A stretch of DNA of 64,000 nt, taken from NCBI GenBank assembly GCA_037349105.1, contig JAYJMM010000042.1, positions 475,501 to 539,500 of the forward strand, read 5' to 3'. Positions 45,101 through 53,889 of the stretch are shown in pieces. Source of the DNA: Limnomonas spitsbergensis (Eukaryota > Chlorophyta > Chlorophyceae > Chlamydomonadales). The notes beneath the pieces are model-generated. The model was given only the letters and a program-made list of their open reading frames with translations, was not told the origin of the DNA and made no database searches. The translations under genes and the position numbers were made by a program. Position 1 is the first letter of the stretch. Each line of letters begins with the position of its first letter.

Positions 45101-48100
45101 TCATTGCATCCAAATCAATATGGCATGTCTTGAAATGTCACTGCACTTTCAAGCCAGGTGGTGGACCCATGCATTTCATTTCATTTCGTATTCTGCACCG
45201 CCTGATCGCTCACAGTGGGGCACACAAAAAGCTGAATGTCCCTGATGGTTTTTTTGCTGTATGTCACTGGTATCATGACAACTTCCACAACTGTTCTTGA
45301 TTCCTCTAGGTTCAAGAACGCCAGAAGTAAATCAAAGCCCTCCCGGCCGCTTCAGTGGCGTATGGCATGCATCGCTTGGTTCCCGATTGGTCTCATATTT
45401 GGCCCAGGTATAGGTCAAGGTAGCAGACAGGGTAGAGGACAGGGTAGAGGACAGGGTAGAGGACAGGGTCGAGGACAGGGTAGAGGACAAGGTAGAGGAC
45501 AGGGTAGAGGACAGGGTAGAGGACAGGGTAGAGGACAGGGTAGAGGACAGGGTAGAGGACAGGGTAGAGGACACGGTAGAGACAGGGGAGAGGACAGGGT
45601 AGAGGACAGGGGAGAGGACAGGGGAGAGGACAGGGGAGAGGACAGGGGAGAGGACAGGGGAGAGGACAGGGGAGAGGACAGGGGAGAGGACAGGGGAGAG
45701 GACAGGGGAGAGGACAGGGGAGAGGTCAGGGTAGAGGACAGGGGAGAGGACAGGGGAGAGGACAAGGGTGAGGACAGGGGAGAGGGCAGGGGAGAGGGCA
45801 GGGCAGAGGGCAGGGGAGAGGGCAGGGGAGAGGACAGGGGAGAGGGCAGGGGAGAGGACAGGGGAAAGGACAGGGGAGAGGGCAGGGGAGAGAGTAGGGG
45901 AGAGAGTAGGGTAGAGGACAGTGTAGAGGACAGGGGAGAGGACAGGGGAGAGGGCGGGGGAGAGAGTAGGGTAGAGGACAGGGGAGAGGGCAGGGGAGAG
46001 GACAGGGGAGAGGGCGGGGGAGAGGACAGGGGAGAGGACAGGGGAGAGGACAGGGGAGAGGGCAGGGGAGAGGACAGGGGAGAGGACAGAGTAGACAGAG
46101 GAGGGATGAAGGAGGAGTGACTAAAATAGGACAGTATCGAAGGGCTCTTAGGTACGTGCCAAAAGCGCCTCACATTTTTTGTCTCAGCGCCGAATGCATC
46201 CGATGGTTTCCACGACAACCCGGTCTACTAGGGCAAATCATTCTGCTTGGGCCGCTGGCTGCACGCATGTCAAGGTTTGATTCTTGTTTGCTCAATACAG
46301 GCCATCTGGCGGCCCCCCACGGGTGGTCTGGTGCGCACTTAAATAAACAACGGCACGTCAAACATCTCCACTTGGAGGAGTGAACTCAAGAGCTACACCT
46401 GACGGCACATAGAGAGGGAGTTGCCTCGTAACTGATGCTGACAGGCTTAAGAAGCAAATCACGAACGCTGCACACAGGTCTCTACTACCAATAGTCCAAG
46501 ACCATGCTCAGGGATGCAACTGCTGAGCGGCCACCACCACTTGGGCCACCGGCCTACGGCCGGCGGCCCAGGCAGCAGAGCTTGCTGGACCAACCCTGCC
46601 ATGCATTGGCCGGATTGTTGCTGACGTGTACTTGAAGCACCCCTAGCTAAACCCTGCTGCATGCCGGCTGTTGCAGGTTTGAGCATCATCCTGGTCGGGA
46701 TCTTGTTTGGCGAGGGCAGCGCTTCAGCAATATCTGTGGTGCTGCAGCTGACTAAAGCGATTTCAATGGTAGGCTGCCTCTTATGCTAGCATGCTTCCTG
46801 CTGGACCTCCATGCACCTCCATGCACCTCCTTGGTGGGAAGCTTCACATGCTACCTGATGCACCTCCATGCACTGCCATGCACCGCCACACACCTCCATG
46901 GTGGGAAGCTTCTCATGCTGTCTGGTGGACCTCCATGCACCTCCATGCACCTCCATGCACCTCTATGCACCTCGATAGGCCACCATGCACCTCCATGCAC
47001 CTCTATGCACCTCCATGCACCTCCATGCACCTCCATGCACCTCCATGCACCTCTATGCACCTCAATAGGCCACCATGCACCTCCATGTACCTCTATGCAC
47101 CTCGATAGGCCACCATGCACCTCCATGCACCTCTATGCACCTCAATAGGCCACCATGCACCTCAATGCACCTCTATGCACCTCTATGCACCTCAATAGGC
47201 CACCATGCACCTCCATGCACCTCTATGCACCTCAATAGGCCACCATGCACCTCAATAGGCCACCATGCACCTCCATGCTCCTCAAAACACCTCCATGCAC
47301 CTCTATGCACCTCTATGCACCTCAATAGGCCACCATGCACCTCCATGCACCTCTATGCACCTCAATAGGCCACCATGCACCTCCATGCACCTCTATGCAC
47401 CGCAATAGGCCACCATGCACCTCCATGCACCTCTATGCACCTCAATAGGCCACCATGCACCTCCATGCACCTCTATGCACCTCAATAGACCACCATGCAC
47501 CTCCATGCACCTCTATGCACCTCCATGCACCTCCATGCACCTCTATGCACCTCAATAGGCCACCATGCACCTCCATGCACCTCTATGCACCTCAATAGGC
47601 CACCATGCACCTCCATGCACCTCTATGCACCTCAATAGGCCACCATGCACCTCCATGCACTTCCATGCACTTCTATGCACCTCAATAGGCCACCATGCAC
47701 CTCCATGCACCTCAAAGCACCTCCATGCACCTCTATGCACCGCAATAGGCCACCATGCACCTTCATGCACTTCAAGACAACTCCATGCACCTCTATGTAC
47801 CTCAATAGGCCTCCATGCTACTCCAGACACCTCTTTGGGGGGATGCCTGTCATGCTGCATGATGCACCATGCATCTCTGTACACCTCCATGCACGCCCAT
47901 GCACCTCCATGCACCTCCATGCACCCCTTACACACCTGCATGCATCTCGATACACCATGGTGGGCTGCCTCTCATATTCAACATGATGCTCCATGAGGCA
48001 ACTTCCTGTTTCCAGTGACCTAGCTGGCCCACCAATCCATCGACACTACCCTGAACCCTGAACCCTGAACCCTGAACCCTGAACCCTGAACCCTGAACCT

Positions 48101-49126
48101 TGAACCCTGAACGCTGTTCATTACTGGATTGCGCAGGTCTTGTTCATCAACGCCGCCGTCTTTGCATTGACAGAGTTTGGCTGCTGGCTACTGGCGAGAT
48201 CGCGACGGGACAAGGGGAGGCCAGACCCTGACAGCTTGGTGAGAGGCGGTGGAGGGCTGAGATTAGATTATCACGGTTCGCATTTACGATGAATCGTGCG
48301 GAACTGTTGTGTGAATTCAGTTTGTGACTAGCAAAATTCTTTGCATGAGTCATCATGAATGCGAACCGTGATAACGGTGCGGGGTGCATGCTGTCAGGGG
48401 CACGCTGACAGGGCGAATGCTGTCGGAGGTTCTGGGAGACTGGGAGGCTGTGCTTGGGATCCAAGTTGGTTATGAAGGAGGTGTGTGGCTGCTGGCTGCT
48501 GGCGAGGTCACGGAGGGACAAGGGGAGGGTGGATCCTGACAGCTGGTTGAGAGGCTACCCTGGTGGATATGGCTTAGGCATGAGGGAGGTGTGTGGCTGC
48601 TGACTGCTGGTGAGGTCATGAAGGGACAAGGGGAGGGTGGATCCTGACAGCTGGTTGAGAGGCCACCCTGGTGGATATGGCTTAGGCATGAGGGAGTTGT
48701 ATGGCTGCTGACTGCTGGAGAGGTCACGGAGGGACAAGGGGAGGGAGGACCCGAACACTGAGTGAGTCGCAGTAGAGGGCACTAGGGCAGTGTTTTCTCC
48801 CTTGCCATGGGTGTGCCTTCAGCGTGCTGCCCTGCTACTGTTGCTGCTGCTGCCTCTGCTCTTTGCCTCTTCTCCTGCTGCTGTTGCTGCTGTTTGCTTC
48901 TCCTGCTGTTGTTGCTGCTGCTCCTGTTTGCTTCTACTGCTGCCGCTGCTGCTGGTGATGATCCTACTGTCGTTACTGCTGCTATTTCTACTCTGTTGCT
49001 GCTGCTCCTGTTTGCTTCAGCTGCTGCTGGTAGTGATGATCCTCCTGTTGTTGCTGCTGCTGCTGTTTGCTTCTACTGATGCTGATAGTGATGATCCTAC
49101 TGTTTTTGCTGCTGCTCCTGTTTGCC

Positions 49127-49202
<76 letters not shown>

Positions 49203-50464
49203 CCTCTTTTGCAGGTGGGAGTGTTGTGTGTGGCCTCTGCCCTGCAGGCATGGGCTGGTGGATTCAGGTTGCATGGCGCTTATGTGAACCCTGGCACGGC
49301 AGGGGAGGAGGCGCTCTACTACCCGCTGCAGGTCGGTGCAGCTGGCGGGGTGGCTGTCCCTGTTCGTATAGGATGCTCAGGCCACCTCTGTGAATGGAAA
49401 AGGATCGGCCTAGTGGATATAGGAGGATCACCTGTGATATAGATCTGGGGTCAGAGGGGTGTTGTCGGAGGGATTGTTTTCCTGCCTTCTCTGCTCTGCA
49501 GCCTTCATTATACTCTGCCCTGCAGCCTTCATTGTACTCTGCCCTGCAGCCTCCATTATACTCTGCCCTGCAGCCTTCATTATTAAGAGCGTCAGGGCAC
49601 ATGTTCCTGATCCGCAGATGAGGCGGATCCTGTGGGGTATGACTAAAAGAACAAGGGGCAGGATCCCTCTCAAAGAAAGGGATCCCGCCAATATCCCTTT
49701 TAAGTCATTCTGCCCTTTTTCACCCCCCTGCTTTGATGTTGGCTGCCAGCGTCCATCCAGCACCCACCGACTTGGATTAAAGTGGGGTCTAGGCAGGCGG
49801 GGCTAGCGGGAGAGGAAGGAATGGGTTTGTGAGGCTTGGGACGAGTACGATGAGGAAACGCCGAGTCGCGAGCTGCCTTTGCATGGGCCAGTTTGCATCC
49901 TTCCCGCTCACACCCCTGTACCGTCTTTTGCGAAGCCTGGGTTGGCTTTCCGGGTCTCTGATATTCGGATTTGATTTGTTTCGGAATTCAAATTTTGCAG
50001 GTCCTGCCTGAGCTGCTGCACCTGTGCTTGAGGTGTTGGCCGGGCCTGATCATGAGGATTCAAAGCCCTAGATCGCATTTCCAATTTCGTGTTTTTCATT
50101 TCATCCTTTTATCACCCGATATTCCCAGGTCCTGCCCGAGCTGCTGCACCTGTGTTTGTGGTGCTGGCCGGGCCTGATCATGAGGTCAGCACTCGGCTCA
50201 GGCCTCCAGGCTTGGCAAGACCAGAGCTTCGGAGCAGCACCACCCAGTGAGAGTGTGGCCAAAGAGAAGGCTGGCATGGAGGAGTCAGCAATTGAGATCA
50301 CGGTGAGCGACTCAGAAGACGCCTTGGACACTGACGTGGCGGCGGCGGCCACAGCAGGACGAGGGAGCTGCCCTGAGGGACATTTGGAAAAGATGGACAG
50401 CGGAGTGAGGAGCGGCGCTGCCGTCCTGCAAATAGAGTGGGGACACACATCTCAGTCTTCATAG
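42129..50464 (+). CDS. Multi-pass (about 7-TM) membrane protein MP-B
   Basis: Exons 42129-42273, 42915-43010, 44579-44624, 45310-45407, 46677-46768, 48137-48238, 49215-49331 and 50129-50464 total 1032 nt (343 residues), with GT-AG borders and matching phases throughout. It is a paralogue of MP-A: FKNAR opens exon 4 as it does MP-A exon 3, PDSL ends exon 6 as it does MP-A exon 5, and [17 protein letters not shown] matches VLPEMLQMLLWCWHGLM. Two exons have exactly the MP-A lengths (92 and 117 nt). About seven hydrophobic segments are seen. The C-terminus is about 60-70 residues longer than MP-A and rich in Ser, Glu and Ala ([19 protein letters not shown]), so probably cytosolic. It has one more intron than MP-A (after GVHYLFLNM). 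Introns are filled with satellites. Function unknown. Confidence 0.85.
42255..42440 (+). repeat. Copies of MP-B exon 1 end and donor
   Basis: CATGGGAATCTCCGGGCTCT|GTGAGTGTGCA (true donor at 42274) recurs as CATGGGAATCTCAGGGCTGC at 42291 and CATGGGAATCTCCAGGCTGT at 42372. Each copy is followed by GAGTGTGCATGTGCGGTCCC-like sequence. Confidence 0.9.
42655..42860 (+). repeat. Dispersed element B with AAGAGTAGTTTAGTG repeat
   Basis: The element (TCAGCTACATACCAGCCTGT, GTGGCCACCCGACAGCC) ends in four copies of CCCCAAGAGTAGTTTAGTGC, an expansion of its own 3' end (TTTAGTGCGC). Confidence 0.75.
43240..43440 (+). repeat. Dispersed element B
   Basis: GGGGCCGCTGGCTGCAGCCC, GGTCAAGGTTTGGTC and GGCCGCCCAGTGGCC are present, in MP-B intron 2. 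An element C copy follows at 43540. Confidence 0.65.
44140..44345 (-). repeat. Dispersed element B
   Basis: GGGACCAAACCTGGACCGGC and ATGGCTGGCCACAAAAGGGG reverse the order seen at 8810. Confidence 0.65.
44640..45080 (+). repeat. 23-bp minisatellite in MP-B intron 3
   Basis: The unit is CATGTATCCTGCATGGGGTG plus TGG, with CTGC/CGCTGC variants, about 18 copies. It starts within 20 bp of the exon 3 donor (GTAAGTGCTCATGCGCATGG). Confidence 0.95.
45408..46112 (+). repeat. 12-bp polypurine satellite in MP-B intron 4
   Basis: The unit AGAGGACAGGG(G/T) runs for about 700 bp and begins at the splice donor itself (CCCAG|GTATAGGTCAAGGTAGC then GGGTAGAGGACA). The Gly/Arg/Glu/Asp-rich and Ser/Pro/Leu-rich long frames are artefacts. 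Confidence 0.95.
46200..46665. repeat. Two element B copies, inverted
   Basis: A plus-oriented copy lies at 46225-46345 (GCTTGGGCCGCTGGCTGCAC, GGTGGTCTGGTGCGCACTTA) and a minus-oriented one at 46525-46660 (GGCGGCCCAGGCAGCAGAGC). Both are in MP-B intron 4. Confidence 0.7.
46785..47990 (+). repeat. CACCTCCATG satellite with donor-region copies (MP-B intron 5)
   Basis: CCATGCACCTC(C/T)ATGCACCT and CAATAGGCCACCATGCAC alternate for about 1 kb. The donor region ATGGTAGGCTGCCTCTTATG at 46766 is echoed at about 46829, 46897, 47831 and 47956 (CATGGTGGGCTGCCTCTCAT). Confidence 0.9.
48048..48118. repeat. Telomere-like CCCTGAA array
   Basis: About nine head-to-tail CCCTGAA heptamers lie 20 bp upstream of the MP-B exon 6 acceptor. 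The heptamer differs from the plant and algal telomere unit CCCTAAA by one base. Confidence 0.9.
48478..48770 (+). repeat. Three copies of MP-B exon 6 end and donor
   Basis: The true exon end GGCTGCTGGCTACTGGCGAG ... CCTGACAGCTTG|GTGAGAGG (48179-48246) recurs at 48486-48555, 48594-48663 and 48702-48766, with a period of about 108 bp. Two copies keep CCTGACAGCTGGTTGAGAGG; the third is decaying. Confidence 0.93.
48830..49204 (+). repeat. (CTG)n-rich tract ending in (GAT)n before an acceptor
   Basis: Irregular TGCTGCTGC runs over 300 bp end in (CTGCTG)n and then about 15 copies of ATG/GAT at 49159-49202. It lies only 10 bp from the TTTTGCAG acceptor of MP-B exon 7. Confidence 0.9.
49495..49580. 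repeat. 25-bp repeat, about 4 copies
   Basis: The unit is CTCTGCCCTGCAGCCTTCAT plus TATA(C), in MP-B intron 7. Each copy contains a CTGCAG that resembles an acceptor. Confidence 0.85.
50001..50057 (+). repeat. Copy of MP-B exon 8 5' end with acceptor
   Basis: GTCCTGCC(T/C)GAGCTGCTGC through GGCCGGGCCTGATCATGAGG (57 bp) is present here after TTTTGCAG and again as the true exon start at 50129 after TTCCCAG. Use of the upstream acceptor would read [17 protein letters not shown], then leave frame and stop at 50177. Confidence 0.93.
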
Positions 50465-50639
50465 CCGATGCGAGGGAAAGAGAGTGCTGATATCCCCCTC
50501 CATTTCTGATTTTGAGGTGTCTCTCCGGCCGCCGAGAATGAAGCAGTCATGATCCCACCTTCCAGAACTGGCATCCATTCCCAAAGGTTGAGAGATCAAA
50601 CCTGCCACACGATCTTCTCTCTCCCCCTGTAGATCGCCG

Positions 50640-50795
50640 GGTTCCAAGTTCCTGCCCCCTTGCTTAGGAGGGGGGCATGGCTGCAACATGGTCCTGGCTG
50701 TGCATGGTAGCTGGAATTGAGCTTAGTCACTCCCTACAGCCCCACGTGGCCGAGCTATCAGCAGGGCCCAGCTGGTATGCACTGTTCTACACCTC
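50640..50795 (-). repeat. Dispersed element E
   Basis: This reverse-oriented copy has GTAGCTGGAATTGAGCTTAG, CAGCCCCACGTGGCCGAGC and TATGCACTGTTCTA. Confidence 0.7.
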
Positions 50796-50859
50796 ACATA
50801 TATAACTTGTCCCTGTGCGATTTCAGGGTGCACGTACTCCCTGGGGCTTGGGCGTCCCG

Positions 50860-51035
50860 TGTTCCTATGTTGACGCTTTGCCCAGGTTCTGCATCCCTGT
50901 CAGCCTTTGTTTTAATGCAGACCAGACCACGTGGCCTATCGGGACCAAACCTTGGCCGGCCTATGGCCTGTGGCTAAAACGAAACTGTTTTCTGTTACAA
51001 GCCTTGCCAGCCATTGGTTGGGTTGTACCTGAAAT
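50860..51035 (-). repeat. Dispersed element B
   Basis: GACCAGACCACGTGGCC, GGGACCAAACCTTGGCCGGC and CAAGCCTTGCCAGCCATTGG identify it. Confidence 0.65.
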
Positions 51036-51308
51036 AAATCTGAAGGAATCAATAATTATCCTAGAAAAAACTGTGATGATACGGTACTTCAAAAAAGCAT
51101 GGAGGGTTGGGCGTGGGTCTGATTTTTTTTCTTCTTTTCTCATATCCACTTTCATGGTGTGGGATTATTTGTCGTGGAATTAATGTTGTGGTATTGTTGC
51201 TTCTGCACCCTAGGAGCACGGCCTGTTGCAGGATATGGCCTTGAGCTTCGCATTGAGTTGTGTAAGAGTTACCGCACCGAGGGCATGCCCAACAGAGGCA
51301 CCTCCGAG

Positions 51309-51893
51309 AAAAACGCCGGTGTTCTTTGTGCATGGCCCAGAGGTATAACGTCATTGCACTCATAGAAAAACGCCGGTGTTCTTTGTGCATGGCCCAGAGG
51401 TATAACGTCATTGAACTCATAGAAAAACGCCGGTGTTCTTTGTGCATGGCCCAGAGGTATAACGTCATTGAACTCATAGAAAAACGCCGGTGTTCTTTGT
51501 GCATGGCCCAGAGGTATAACGTCATTGAACTCATAGAAAAACGCCGGTGTTCTTTGTGCATGGCCCAGAGGTATAACGTCATTGAACTCATAGAAAAACG
51601 CCGGTGTTCTTTGTGCATGGCCCAGAGGTATAACGTCATTGCACTCATAGAAAAACGCCGGTGTTCTTTATGCATGGCCCAGAGGTATAACGTCATTGCA
51701 CTCATAGAAAAACGCCGGTGTTCTTTGTGCATGGCCCAGAGGTATAACGTCATTGAACTCATAGAAAAACGCCGGTGTTCTTTGTGCATGGCCCAGAGGT
51801 ATAACGTCATTGCACTCATAGAAAAACGCCGGTGTTCTTTGTGCATGGCCCAGAGGTCGGTATAACGTCATTGAACTCATAGAAAAACGCCGG
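51309..51893 (+). repeat. 57-bp satellite built on the element A core
   Basis: About ten near-identical units of AAAAACGCCGGTGTTCTTTG, TGCATGGCCCAGAGGTATAA and CGTCATTGAACTCATAG. The middle part is the element A head (GGCCCAGAGGTGTAACGTCATT). Since 57 is divisible by 3, both strands stay open; those frames are not called as genes. Confidence 0.95.
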
Positions 51894-53290
51894 TGGTTGG
51901 CGTCTCCAAAGATTTGTCTTTTGCTGCAATGGTTCGTGGATGCTGAAATGTCTCTTTCTACCAACTAATGATTTGGGAGGCTTGCAGGGTTAAGGTAAAG
52001 CTCCATCCCTCAGCTATTGAGGTCGGCATCCGGGTCGACATCAGATGATCTCGGGAAGTTGGGCGCCTTGGAGGCCAAGCCTGTAGATCAGCGACCACAG
52101 GTGTCTTGGCATTAATAAGTGCCGACCTTCTTCTCGGGTGCATTTACATCAATGAGCAATGATGGTCAGATACAATAGTTGGTCACTCACTCCACCAATC
52201 ATTTCAACTGCAATCGGTTGGTCACTCACTCGACCTATCATTTGGTTTCTTTACTTCGGATCGTTGGCGGCCAGGAGAATCTGACCGCAAAAATATACGG
52301 AGCTCACTCTGGGAGCACGGATATAAATATTTGAAAATATTCAAAATCAACCGTGACAGATACCAACGACTGTATACTAGTGAACACAGGCTTGAGGCAG
52401 GTGTTCATACCTCTCTTGTGAAATTTCCTTTATGTTCCATCTAACCCAGCCCTCTGCCCTTGATTCGGTAGAGAACCTATAAACGGGAAAACAACAGCAG
52501 GGGCACGAGAGAAGATAAAGTGTCTTCCTATATTAATTTAAGGTCAGCCCTCCAAGCCGCTTGCTGGGAGAAACTGGAAGCCCAACCAATCCAAAGGTTC
52601 ATCACGGTTTAAGATCTGATCTGCAGTCCGCCATCTGCAGAAAAGTGGATAACCAACAACAGACAATCATCACGATTCAAAGTCCACCTGCTAGGCTGCT
52701 TGCAGCTGTTGCAGGCTCAGAGCGGACCTGCGGCCCCACATGGCAGTTATGGGCGCCCCACCAGCCACGTTGGCTGCCCCGCCAGCCACCATTTCAGACC
52801 AGCGAGCTGCACCATTCTAAAAAAGGCAGCAGGCAGTGAGGAAGAGAATAAGGGGAAATAAATAAGCAATGCTAGTTACGAGAGTAAAGAAAATTGCTGA
52901 TGGCAGCCCACTCAGGTGGTGGAGAAAGGGATGCCCGGCTTTGTACATTTTTATACATTTTATTTTACTGTAGTTCAGCCGCAATCCAGCTACCTCATGA
53001 CCAATGTTTGGGGAGCCATATGCACTCAGGCAGTGAGCAGTACCATTATGAATTCCAGGAGCACTTAGATGGAGAGCCCAGGCAAGTAGGCAAGCAGGGT
53101 GGCAGAGAGGGAGGAAGAGGGGAAAGGAGGTACGCAGGCAAGGAGGGAGGGAGCCCGCTTAGGCATGCAGTGGCGGGCAGGGTTGAGCAGGGTTAGGACA
53201 GAGAGCAGTATCATTTGAATTTCAGCAGCAGGTATTTGGGAGCCCCGATCAGGGGCAAGGAGAGGGATACCTGGCTATCAATTTATATTT
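51894..53290. other. Intergenic, no gene seen
   Basis: A remnant of the element A head sits near 52055-52105. A GGCAGGGAGGGAGG-type purine tract lies at 53085-53150. No domain-bearing frame was found. Confidence 0.45.
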
Positions 53291-53294
53291 CAAT

Positions 53295-53455
53295 ACTAGG
53301 CCACTTTTGGTAACTGCTGGGCAGCTACCACTGGGCAAATGGGGAACAAACTTTCGACACCCTCCGGTCGAGGGTGCAAGCAGCAGGAGTGGTTGCACGA
53401 ATCCCTGCCAGCTGTAAGCCACGTTGCAGCTGAAATGTAGCTGAAATGTAGCTGC
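53295..53455 (-). repeat. Dispersed element B
   Basis: GGGCAGCTACCACTGGGC, CAAACTTTCGACAC and GGTCGAGGGTGCAAGCAGCA correspond to the reverse of the family order. Confidence 0.6.
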
Positions 53456-53889
53456 AGCTTCCCAGAAACAGTGATGGCCAGTGCAGCTAGCGAGACTCGC
53501 TGCCCCAAGGGCTGGAACTGTGGTAAAGTGGTTTGTCTACCAATAAACACAGTTGTTGATGGAATGTGTCGTGCTGAATGAGATATTCAGGAGCACAGCA
53601 ACCAGCTTGGCCCCAGATCCAGGCATCTTCATAATTGAGTAGCTACGATGCCGCGTTGCTCTGCTCCCCCCCGACCCTGCCCCCGCTAGTCATGTTTCTT
53701 TGCCCCCTTTTCATCATTAAGGGGCTTTGACTCCGTGTTGCTGTACTCCTCCCCCCCCCCCTGCCCTGCCCAATAGCCGTGTTTCTTTTAACCCTCTTCT
53801 TTATTAATCAGCTTCAATGCCATTTTACAGTACAACCCTGCCCCCGCCATACGAGTTTCTTCGCCCCTCTTGCCTTGGCACCCATCACT

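Noticed and set aside
44421..45245. Cys/His/Met-rich repeat frames, metal-binding-like
   Set aside because: They derive from the 23-bp satellite in MP-B intron 3; three overlapping frames show the same repeat artefact.
45236..46218. Gly/Arg/Glu-Asp-rich 294-aa and Ser/Pro/Leu-rich 267-aa frames
   Set aside because: They come from the 12-bp AGAGGACAGGGG satellite of MP-B intron 4; only 45310-45407 within the plus frame's span is a true exon.
46783..47996. Met/His/Pro/Cys-rich frames over the CACCTCCATG satellite
   Set aside because: Low-complexity intronic satellite of MP-B intron 5 with frames open on both strands.
51061..51865. Repeat protein of 19-residue units on either strand
   Set aside because: Both strands are open because the unit is 57 bp, and the unit is made from dispersed element A, a non-coding repeat.
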